From Tricholoma matsutake (taxonomy: Eukaryota > Basidiomycota > Agaricomycetes > Agaricales > Tricholomataceae): a stretch of DNA of 64,000 bases. The notes beneath the pieces are model-generated. The model had not been told where the DNA came from and made no database searches. It saw only the letters and a list, made by a program, of their open reading frames with translations. This document shows, piece by piece, positions 36,206-46,400 of the stretch; position 1 is the first letter of the stretch; the number at the start of each line of letters is the position of its first letter. Where the stretch lies: positions 11,470,001-11,534,000 of the forward strand of contig AP026540.1 in assembly GCA_026075535.2 (NCBI GenBank), read 5' to 3'. The translations under genes and the position numbers were made by a program.

Positions 36206-39200
36206 AATGGCGGCGTCCTCGCCGCCTGACAACCCTCTCCGCTATCCCTTCCTCCTCTGTATCCTTCTCTTCTTCCTCCAGTATCTCCTCATCCTCTTCG
36301 TAGGGAAACTCAAATCCGCTGATATCAGGCGCATCGCGTCTCTTCATCTCATCAAGGTTGTTCTCTGTCCTCCATAGCTTGTCCACTTCCTCTTTTTCCT
36401 TCTCGGCTCGCTCTTTCTCCTTCTTTGCAACTCTTTTCATATATTCTTTCTGTGCCTCCACCAAATCTGTTCCCTCCCTCGGGCTAAACTCCCTGAGTCT
36501 TCGCGTGCTGAATGCACCTTCCAGTCGAGCGCCGTCTAATGTTTCGAGCTGGTATGAGTTTGCAATGCATTCGGTCACACGGCATGGGGTTGACCACATC
36601 GGAGTAAGTTTGCGTTCTGACCCGATTGAGTACGCCAGGTCACTACGGAAGACTTGTATGAGCTGTCCAACCTGGAAGAGCACTGGTCCAGCACTCAACT
36701 TTGAGACTTTCCGGTCAAATGCTGCTTTGCGGCGATCCACGTGTCGTATTGCTTCTGAGTGTGCATCCATCCGTTGTTGTGCTACATACGCCATGTGCGT
36801 TTCGACATCTTCTACGCTAGTTGGGGTAGTGCTGATCTCTAGCTTAGTCTTCGGGGTGTTGACTACCAGTCCTAGCAATAGTTCCTTGGGTGAGAACTTC
36901 AGTGAAGGGAGTAGATGATGATTGAGCATGCGAATTGCGGTCATGAAGTGGTCTGGCCAATTTCTCGGTAGGTTATTGATGTCCATCTCACGCCATCCGT
37001 CTTCACCCAGCTCTGGTGCGCATAGTCGGGCTAGAACGTATATCAATAGTTTGTTTGTTCCTTCCACTAGGCCGTTGACCCATGGTGAGTAAGTGGGCGT
37101 GACATGTGTTTTGATTCCAGATGTGTCGCAAAAGTCTGTTACCTCATGGCTAGTGAAATGTGTCCCCCCGTCCGTCATGAATGTTTCCGGAGTAGTGAAA
37201 TTGTAGACTATATCTTTTAATGATTTCAAGGTAGTTTTTCCGCTACCGTGGGTTTTGAACATGTATCCCCAGACGTGCTGCGTACACGTGTCAAGGTATA
37301 GTCCGACCTGGAAAAACCCACCCTTGCCCTCAGGTAGTGTGAGGTAATCCCCTACTAAGAGCTTGAAGGGGTGACGTCGTGTGATCGGATTCAGCAGTGC
37401 GTGGAGGTGTGCTCCTCTGAAGCTTTTGCACCATGGACAGTCCAGGATGGCCTTAACAATTGAACTGTCGAGCGCTGGACTGTGGATTTTGTCCATTAGG
37501 GCCAGCTTTATGCTGTCTCTGTGCCAGTGGCCTCCATCCTCGTGTTCTTTCCTGGCAAGTTGGATTGCTTCTGCTTTAGTGATGCATTCACGTCTGGGTC
37601 TAGCTTGAATCTTGGTGCCGCCTCCTATAAACCATAGCTTTCCTTCATCTATTTGGTAGTTCACTGCGTTATGCTGTGCATGCTTCTGATCTCGAATCTT
37701 TGTACCGTGGTCCAGCTCGAGCAAGGCCTCTATAATGTGAGCGAACATTGGTTCGTTTACGAAACGCGCATGTAAGCTGAGATGTTCAGCTGGTACTTCG
37801 ACCTGGAACAGGTTTTGTACAACACCTGTTAGTGCATCTGGGTTGGGACAGACCTTCCATTCGCTCCCATCTCCACACTCCTTTGGTGTTCCTTCGTACT
37901 GTCGACTTATACCATCCGCAATGTTGCTAGTTCCTGGGACGTGCTGTACGTCTACGATGTTGTATGCTAGGACTCCGTCTCGCCAACGCACGTGTGTTGC
38001 ATGTAATGTGTCGTTAAGTAGTACATCCCATAATGCCTGACAGTCAGTCTCTAGCTTAACCGGGAAGCCCCAGATGATATCTGCAAATTTATCGAGTGAA
38101 AACTTCAACGCGGCAAATTCCAGTAAGTACGGCTTATACTTCTCTTCTGATGTGGACATTCATTTAGAGGCGTAACCCAAGGGGTGTAGTTGCATTATTT
38201 TCTTGCCTCCGGGTAGTGTTGATGTGATGCGCTGGGACAGTACACCCGCAAATGCGTCTTTAGACCTGTCAGTGGTGACAATGAAAGGTGTGCCATCGAA
38301 CATTGGTGCTTTCAGAACCGGCTCTGAAACAAGGTGTTGCTTAATCTCCAGGAAGGTTTTCTCGTGTTCAGTAGTCCATATACTATTGAGTTTGTAACTT
38401 CGCATGATGCGCTGGTATGCTTGTTTACCTATCCCTTTAGGAGTTTCTACTGCACGTAGGATATCCCTTAGAGGCTTTTCAAGTTTCGCATGCCCTTTAA
38501 CGAGATCTCGGAAGTAGCCCAACAGGCCCAGGAACCCTTCGAGATGAGACACATCTTGTGGTCGTGGCCAGTTCACTATTGCAGTGAGTTTTGCAGTATC
38601 TGGTTTGACCCCATCTGGTCCCACTGTCGCGCCTGTGAAAACTCCCTCGGTCATAAAGACTCGGAGTTTACTAGCTGACAATGAGAGTCCTTCTTGGCGT
38701 ATTCATACTAGCAGGGTGCGGAGTTTCATCATGCCTTCCTCGAATGTGTTTGCTGATGCACCCCCGTCATCAACGAAGAGCTCAATGGTGTTATTGCCAA
38801 TTATGTCACCTAGACGTTCTGCTGTAAGCTGTCCAAATTCTGATGGGCCCCCTGTAACTCCGAAGGGTAAGCGCAGATACTTGAAATACCCTTTGCCTTC
38901 TACAAAAAAGGTGATGTACGGCTGTGAATTGATATCAATAGAGATGGCATAAAACCCAGCAGCAAAATAAAAAACGTGTACATATTGATGGCCAGATAGA
39001 CACTGTTGCTTCTCCCGTATATTGCCCTGCAGCATTGGTGCGATCTCTGTAACTCGGTTTATTTCAGAAAAGTCTTGACACAGGCGCCATTTCTGGCCCA
39101 TCGATGTTTCGTTGTTAGGGTTCTCTCGACTTGTAGGTCATGGCAGTAAGTTTTCTGCACCTGGTAATCCGAGTTCTATACACTGATCATTGATGCGGTG

Positions 39201-40724
39201 TTTTAGTTCGTCAAGTGGGAGACCTTGGCCTTCGTGGGTCTTTTTTGAGAATACTACTGGTGCTACTGCTTGTACGTCTCTGGGGTGTATTGCTGCGATG
39301 ATTCCTGCTTCAACCATCTCGTCGACTTTCACATGAAGATATTCTTTTTGCGCTGGATTCATGGATTGCTGTCCAATTCTTGTGCAAAACTTTGTTCCGG
39401 GTGGGATGTTCAGCTTGTGTACTGCCCCTGGCACTGTGTTTACCTCGCTCATTGCTAGCGCGAAACAATCTGCAAACTCAGCTATTAAGTTTTCGACTTC
39501 TCGGCGTTCTGCAGTCGTTGTATCAGGTCCTATGGAGATCTCTGATAGTATCTTCGCTATGCGCTCTGGTTTGAATGGGTCTGTGTGCCTGGTGTAGTTG
39601 TCACTGTTTGCGACATTCACTTGGTGTATTTGTGTTGGATCACCTGGTTCGCATATGGGTATGGCATTAGCATTGGGTGTTCGACGATCCATTTCGAGGT
39701 CGATGACTACTTCCCTCAAGGGGGGCTGTTCCTCACCCCCCGAATCGTTACTATGCGTATTCACCCCTTCTTCTATCGTCGACTTCATTGTCTGCGCTGA
39801 TATCATCACCTCCGTTTCCCGTTCATCTTCGGTGATACTCGGCCGATCTATGTTCTCAATGTTTTCGTCACACAAAGGTTGTATGATTTTGCTAGCAGTG
39901 CTTAAGACTTGCCTCAGAGGGGGATTCTCGCCAGAATTGCCCCCTGTCATGTTTTCCCACTGTTCCACATTCAATGTGAGGCTTATGCCCTTTTCGCTTG
40001 CAGCGTTCACGGTTGATAGGTGCACTTGGTTGTGCAACACAGTTTTGAGTTTGGTACACGGGTGTTCGACTGTCACCGTGTCCACTCCATAATCGTGTAT
40101 CGCTTTGAACTGTCAGAGTAATGGTTTTCTGAGCAGAAAGTCCCATCCGCCTTTACTGTCGAATACTTCAAACTCTCCTATAACCTCCGCATTGCCTAGT
40201 CCAATGAGCCCTTCCCATCTTCGCTGTGATGTTAAGACTGCCCCGTCTGCCATCCGTAAACGGCGTTTAGATAGTGTTGTGTCTCCGAGCTGGCTTTGTA
40301 TTTTGTAGAAGGCTGTTGTGCTCATAGCGCTGATCATTGCGCCTCCATCGAATAAGGCTCTGACCGTCGTCCATCCCTTCTTTGATCCAGTTATATGTAT
40401 AATGTGTACGAACGGGGTTTCTTCCTCCGTTATGCTCTTAGTAGTCTTAGAACGTTCGATCGAGTACAGGTCGATAATGTCGTCGTTCATGTTTGTACTA
40501 GGTATAACAGGGGTGGCGTGTGAATTGAGGCTCTCGGGAATACACCCAGTAGACAAAGAATCCGGGGCCACCCGTTTGTCCTCTAGACGAGTGGCCCTTC
40601 TCCATTTCCCTGCTCTTGCCCATAGCCTGCCCATGCAAACTCTCCCACCTCTGCTACATGGTTCACCGCTACTGCTTGGTCCCGACGGCTTTGTCCTAGG
40701 CATCTGCTGCATAACGCTCTCCAT
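36204..40724 (-). pseudogene. Gypsy-1 pol: protease, reverse transcriptase, RNase H, integrase
   Basis: One continuous reading frame interrupted only by TGA at 40113-40115, 39138-39140, 38703-38705 and 38160-38162. Protease: ALFDGGAMISAMS, where the usual D(T/S)G is DGG. RT: INRVTEIAPM, FAAGFYAI, LPFGVTGGPSEF and the active-site FVDD (near 38780). RNase H: ATTDRSKDAFAGVLSQ-like segment and ETDCQALWDVL. Integrase: CPWCKSFRG zinc part, then GDYLTLPEGKGG, MTDGGTHF and NGLVEGTNK giving D, D, E. The C-terminus is a long coiled, Lys/Glu-rich region ending RRRGRRH; no chromodomain is visible. The 651-residue RNase H/integrase part is uninterrupted. Confidence 0.9.
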
Positions 40725-41935
40725 TTACTTTCTTGCAGTGGTACCTTTGCCGTACCTTCTTCACAATCGGCACCCCTATGGCCCTGCATTCTGCATTTGT
40801 AGCACTCCCCTGAATATACCGGTGCCGTCCCCGGTCGCAATGGGAATGGTGTATGTATGGTGATGGTTGCGTTTTCGCCGTGCGCTGCTTTCCAGGTGCA
40901 TAGCTGCTTGAAGTACGACATACGACCTTCGGCGGTGTTGGGGAAGTGTGGGTACTTTGTTATGTTCGCTCGTACTACGGCTTTCTTGTCTTCCGTAGCG
41001 ACGCTCGACAAGCGGGGCCCAGCTTGGTGGTTATAGTTTGGTTGCTGTGAGAGCTGACGTTGTGGCATATTGGGTGGAGCTGTTTGGGTATTGCTGATGG
41101 TCGTGCGGTTGAGCTGCGTGGTTAGGTCTGAGACATGGGTGGTGGATTGTGTTAGCATGCGTTCTACTCGGTTCAGCTGGGTGGTGATGGAATCAAGCTT
41201 AGCTTCCTGCTCTCGGTGCTTCTTTACTCCATCTCTGATATATGTTCTGTCGATGCCTTCAATAGCTGTGCAAAATGCTTTCCAATTCGCATGGGTCTCG
41301 CCGACCTTGTCTTTGAGGATTTCCAGAAGTTTATCTCGTACATGTACGATGTTTGCCATTCCCAGGTCGATCTTGGCTCGCTTCACCATCTCGAAGAGTT
41401 TCTTCACGTGCACCTTGTACGTCTCCACTTCTACTCCACCATATACTTCCGTTTTATCCAGATCCTCCGCTTTCAACACTAACTCGACCATTTCCCTTTC
41501 CAACTCCATACTCGTCTTCTTTGCCTTCTGGATCCCGGGAAACCTGCTCCGGAACTCTGTTTCAAAGTTGGTCCACACCCTATTAAGGCTTCCTGTGTCA
41601 ATATACCACTCCTCTGCTGGCGAATCCGGTGTAAGGTATAGTCCGAATTGTGTTACTTTTTCATGGTCATCTGTGACTTTTGCTTCATGCATGACTTGTA
41701 GGAATCATAGAAGGAACACTGGCCCTTGAATTTTGCCGTCTGGTTCGCCATTGAACTCGTCAAGGTTAGTCAGTTGCATAGGATCTGAGCTGGTTGGTGG
41801 AGGCAGTATCTGGGTAGGTGATGGTGGTGGTGCAGGGGGTAGTGCTGGGGAGGATGCTAGTGATGGGCTAGATTCGATAGATGTAGTTAGGGAGCTTTCA
41901 GATGTGAAGTCGAACGATGATGTGGAAACTGGCAA
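40583..41935 (-). pseudogene. Gypsy-1 gag with CCHC zinc knuckle
   Basis: Starts MPVSTSSFDF with a Ser/Pro-rich leader, then LDEFNGEPDGKIQGPVFLL, an in-frame TGA at 41705-41707, and continues MHEAKVTDDHEKVTQFGLYL to the zinc knuckle CYKCRMQGHRGADC. The capsid-like part (WTNFETEFRSRFPGIQKAKKTSMELERE) matches Gypsy-2 gag. Apart from the single TGA the frame is complete. It overlaps pol by about 140 bp. Confidence 0.88.
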
Positions 41936-42604
41936 CGCTATTGGGACTATGGTGTCTGCTCTGTTTCACTTTAAAAATCGCCCTTTCTTGTCTCTTTCCA
42001 TGAATTTATAGGGTTGTTCCGCATGTACTAGGTGAGGCTATAATGAGGCATTTGTCGTTATGTGTTACTGGTAAATGAATTTCGCTGGGTCTGGTTCTGG
42101 TTCCGTGACTTCTGGTTCCGATGCTGGTTCTGGGGTTCTGGGTTCTGGTTTCAAGGACGTTGTTCGAAGCGTGCTTGTAAGGGGACTAGGGGGGTGCCCT
42201 GTGTGTTTTTCCTATTTTTTATGTTTGTCCTATATTTTTCCCCACCTCATTTCCTTCTATTCTTCATTTTCTATGATTTTTCCGGATTTTATTACTAATT
42301 TTCCCTTGCTATCATGTTTGTACATGTTGACACTTTTATATTTAGAGGCGGAGTACCCCTTCCGACACATACCCCTTGGTATGATGTCATTCGGCGGCCT
42401 TGATCCGCCTATCTCCGCCTTTTTCTATTTTTAGATTATATTTGATTTTTGTCGTCTTCACATATACTGGGCATCAGCAAGGGGATCCTTAGAGTTTTCT
42501 CTTCGGATTTCCCTTTGCTAGGTGTGTCCCCAATGCCTATATTATGTAGTATAATTTTAACTTCGGATTTCCCTTTGCTAGAGGCTTAGGTTGCCCTTAT
42601 AGTG

Positions 42605-42616
42605 CTCTCATCACCA
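42605..42616 (-). promoter_or_regulatory. Gypsy-1 candidate primer binding site
   Basis: TGGTGATGAGAG starts three bases inside the 5' LTR. The identical 12 bases lie three bases inside the Gypsy-2 5' LTR. TGG pairs with a tRNA CCA end; the tRNA was not identified. Confidence 0.65.
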
Positions 42617-42619
42617 AGA

Positions 42620-42752
42620 TGGAGACGTGCCGAGCGTCTCCCTCACTATGGTGTGGCATGAACTAGTGATGATGTGACTATGACATGCATGACTAGCTAA
42701 TGGCTACGTGATCATGTGACTCTCAGAGTAGGTGCCCTTGCACCCTACTCCA
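42620..42752 (-). repeat. Gypsy-1 LTR (5' LTR)
   Basis: The 133-bp partner of 36058-36190. At six sites this copy has TG or CA where the other has CG. Confidence 0.93.
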
Positions 42753-42882
42753 CCAGGGTGTGATGCATCCGTGTGGGCCCAGTATACAGCTTCACTGAAG
42801 AATTCTCGGCGGCAGCAACATCTGAATCACGGCGCCGGCTAGCATGGTCATCATTTTACTACATGTTACCACATATACATGG

Positions 42883-43028
42883 TGGAGACGTGCCTTCGGC
42901 ACGCCCCCAGGCAATCACGTGACCAATTAGGTAATCAAGTAGATACAAAGTTTGTAACCTAGAAACGGAACAAGTCAAGTCATCCACATCACTGTCTGTG
43001 TTGAGGGAAAGGCGACGCGACCACTCCA
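42883..43028 (+). repeat. Gypsy-2 5' LTR
   Basis: 146 bp, TGGAG...CTCCA. It differs from 55068-55213 only near the start (GACG/GATG, the TTCGGCACG/GAAGGCATG stretch, CACGTG/CATGTG); the remaining 105 bp read identical. Confidence 0.92.
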
Positions 43029-43031
43029 TCG

Positions 43032-43043
43032 TGGTGATGAGAG
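43032..43043 (+). promoter_or_regulatory. Gypsy-2 candidate primer binding site
   Basis: TGGTGATGAGAG, three bases after the 5' LTR, identical in sequence and spacing to the Gypsy-1 site. Confidence 0.65.
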
Positions 43044-43138
43044 TGTCCTTCGTACTTTAACACACTACTGTACCACTGCTTTACTGCCAACCGACACTGT
43101 AATCCGCAAACCGCTCCGTAACACCGCTGCCAACCAAC

Positions 43139-43443
43139 TGTTGGAGCAGACTATATACGCTGCACAGGGGAAGAGACAACACGTTCCTTACAACCTACCT
43201 GGGGTTTAGTTAGACTTACAGCTAGGGTTAGCAGAGGTAAGAACACTGTATTCCTACTACGGTACAGGTTCTCCTTATATACATAATATTAAGGATGTCA
43301 CATGACTCGGGAATGTGTTTACCGCATGTATGCGCAGTAAGCGCAGTAACATGCGTATGCTGCATGTATTGCCTCATGTATACATGTGTATGCTGCATGT
43401 ATTGCCTCATGTATACAGCATGCATCAGGGATTAATTTCAACA
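43139..43443 (-). repeat. Copia LTR (3' LTR)
   Basis: 305 bp with ends TGTTG...CAACA. Inside are near-duplicate TGTATGCTGCATGTATTGCCTCATG units (about 43345-43420). It is identical by eye to 48590-48894. Confidence 0.95.
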
Positions 43444-43454
43444 CCCCCCCTCAA
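43444..43454 (-). promoter_or_regulatory. Copia polypurine tract
   Basis: The minus strand reads TTTGAGGGGGGG directly before the 3' LTR. Confidence 0.75.
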
Positions 43455-43475
43455 ACTGTACAGCGCTCTAAGCAG

Positions 43476-46400
43476 CTAAGTTTGAATCTCGAAAGTAATT
43501 CCGAGAGAGTCTCTAAATTTCCTGAATAGGACGGCGCCAAGGTTCTTTGTGAACATGTCAGCCGGATTATCACTTCCAGGAATGAAAACGACTGTGACTT
43601 TGTCATTTTCTATGCATTCGCGGGTGTAGTGGTAGCGAATGTCTATATGTTTGGTCCTTCTTTCCTGAACTGGATTTGATCCAATAAAGATGGATCCTTG
43701 ATTATCAGCGCAGATTGGTACGCGCTTCAGTGTATATCCAAGTTCCTGGAATAAGGACTCTATCCACACTATCTGCCGACAAGTGTCGGAGAGAGCCATG
43801 TATTCGGCTTCTGTGGATGACAGTGCTACAGTTTTTTGTAAACGGGACTGCCAGCACACAATGCCACTCGCCAGAGTAGCAAAGTAACCCGTTGTAGATC
43901 GGCGCTTGACTGTGTCAGCTGCCCAATCAGAATCTGTGAAGGCCTGTAGCCCCTCGGATTTCTCTCCATCATAGACCATACTGTACTTCTGGGTTCCCAC
44001 CAGATAGCGCATTATGTACATCGCTTTGTCTAGATGTTCTTGGCTAGGATTAGCCGAGAATTGCGACATCTTGATTACCGCGTAAGCGATATCAGGTCGC
44101 GTTCCGAGCATCAGATACAATAAAGATCCGATCACAGACTGATATTTTGATCTAAGCGCCGCGTTTGGCGTCGCTGTGTTCTCCGACGGTTTGTAGCCAG
44201 TCGGGAGTGGAGTGGGGGCAATCTTGGCATTTGTCATCTCGAACCTCTCAAGCACTTTGGCGAGATATTCTGTTTGATCGAGTTTGACTTTTGCAGCGGT
44301 CTGGGTGACGCGCATGCCTAAGAATTCCGTGACTTTTTCAGTACTACGGCACTCCCAATGCTTCAGGCAAGCATTCTTCTTTTCATCCACAAGTTTCTTG
44401 TTCTTGCCCATGAACAAGCCATCATCAACATAGACTAGCGCAATAACGATGCTGCCTGTCTTAGGATCCTTGTGTATGAAGATGCCGGCATCGGAGCTGG
44501 CGCGCACGAACCCAATGGTGCGCATAAATGCCTCTAGCTCTCTCCACCATGCTAGTGAAGCCTGTTTAAGGCCATACAATGCTCGGCGTAAGCGCATTAC
44601 TTTGCGCTCTTTACCCTCGAGTTTGAAACCCTCGGGTTGATCCATATAGATCTCCTCATCAAGTTTGCCATATAAAAATGCGGTTTTTACATCTAGACCG
44701 GTCATATACATGCCTTCTAGAGACGCAAGGGCAAACATGAGGCGTACGGTCTCGTAGCGGACTACTGGTGAGAAAATCTCATCAAAGTCAACGCCTTCGA
44801 CTTGTGAAAAGCCTTTGGCCACGAGTCTGGCTCGTTTTCTTCCATCCGATTTCATGGAGAAAACCCATCTATTTTTGATCGTTTTTCGATCATGTGGAAG
44901 ATCGACGATGTCATAGACTTGTCGCTTGCGAAGAGCCTCTAACTCTTCACGACAAGCCTGTTTCCACTCAAGTTGCTGCTGCCGGGGTAGGCGCGCAATA
45001 TCGCGAAATTGGTTTGGAACTAGGCTTTTTCCGCTTGATGGTGTGACTGCTTTTGACAACAGCCAGCGGATAAGCTCATCTCCACCTTCCTTGGTTATCT
45101 TTTTAATATAACCTGCTTCGTCCGGTTCCCCCATTGGGTGATCATGTTCTTGATTATTGGAATCGGGCACACTCTCGTGGGGTGCCGAACTCGGTCCAGC
45201 AACCGGTTCTTGCTGTTGAGGTCGTGGTCGTGTTCGGTTATGATCCAAATCTTGACCCACAGACTTCTTCCAATATCGATCACGCGCAATGTCTCTCTCT
45301 ATGTCAGAGGGGAGTCGCTGTTCTCCATAGGTATTGCCGGGACGGTTTGGGATTTTCCTCTGCCTGCCTGATCGACGGGGCAATTGCTGCCATTCCTGTT
45401 GATCTTCACGTCTTGGACGAAAGTCCTCAGTGCTAACTGGAGGCGGCGGAGGAGGAGCATTAGTCGCATCGTCATGCGCCTTTTGCTCGCTTGGTAAATC
45501 ATCATCATCATCTTCTGATGATGGAGGAAGGGGCGGATTTTGTGGCGGTATAGGGTCATCGCCATCCGTTCCAGATGAGTGGTCGTCATCTTCTGGTTCT
45601 GGTGGAAAATCACCAAGGTCTGTCTTGGCAGGAGTTTTAGCTCCGGGACAGCATGGGAACATCGTTTCATCAAATAGTGCCATAGCACCAATGAATATTG
45701 CGCCGTTTCGTCGCATGAAACGATATGCTTTAATGCCATCTTCTACTCCAAGGTACGTCATTAGCTCCGATCGAGGAGACAATGTTGTTGGACGTTTTTC
45801 CTTTGGTAGATAGACATAAGCACCGCAACCGAAGACCTTCAGATTGTTTAGATCTGGGCGGACCTTTGTCAGGTCCTCAAAAGGTGTCAGCCATTTCAGG
45901 CGCCTTATTGGGGTTCGGTTGTATAAATGTGTTGCATGTTCTATGCAAAATTCCCACCATGATTGTGGTAGACAAGCGGTGAATCGCAGGGTTTGCGACT
46001 TTTCCATTATTGTCCTTATGGCGCGCTCTGCGCGCCCGTTCTGTTGATGAACGTGGGGTGCAGACATCTCTATTTTGATGCCTAAATCCTTGAGCTGTTT
46101 TTGTAGCTCACGATCCTTGAACTCCCCCCCTGGATCAACACGCCAGCGCTTGATTGTAGCGCCATATTGGGTCTTAGCCATCGCTAGAAATTGTCTAATC
46201 GCTGCAGCAGCGTCAGATTTCTTTCTGAGACATTGGACCCAAATATGTGACGTTTTGTCATCCAGAAATACAATGAAGTATTTATGTTTGTGGTACGATA
46301 GTACCGGGAGTTCCTTTAGGTCGGAATGTATTAATTCAAAGGATTTGTCAGCTCGTGAGTCTGACTCGGGAAAAGATTTTGAGGTCATTTTCCCTTCTGC

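Larger units (their letters stand above)
36058..42752 (-). mobile_element. Gypsy-1: full-length Ty3/Gypsy-type LTR retrotransposon
   Basis: A 6.7-kb element in minus orientation between 133-bp LTRs, with gag, protease, RT, RNase H and integrase in the Gypsy order. Target duplication CCAG (36054-36057 and 42753-42756). Gag and pol overlap, pol being in the -1 frame. Five in-frame TGA codons and no frameshift interrupt the proteins, so it is inactive as read, but the body is otherwise intact. It lies 130 bp from the second Gypsy element. Confidence 0.93.

Noticed and set aside
42062..42434. Plus frames rich in Gly/Ser or Trp/Phe
   Set aside because: They fall in the leader of Gypsy-1 on the opposite strand, over simple TTCTGG repeats.
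43228..43425. 65-codon frame, with an identical twin at 48679-48876
   Set aside because: Both lie entirely inside the Copia LTRs and reflect the internal TGCATGTATTGCCTCATG repeats.
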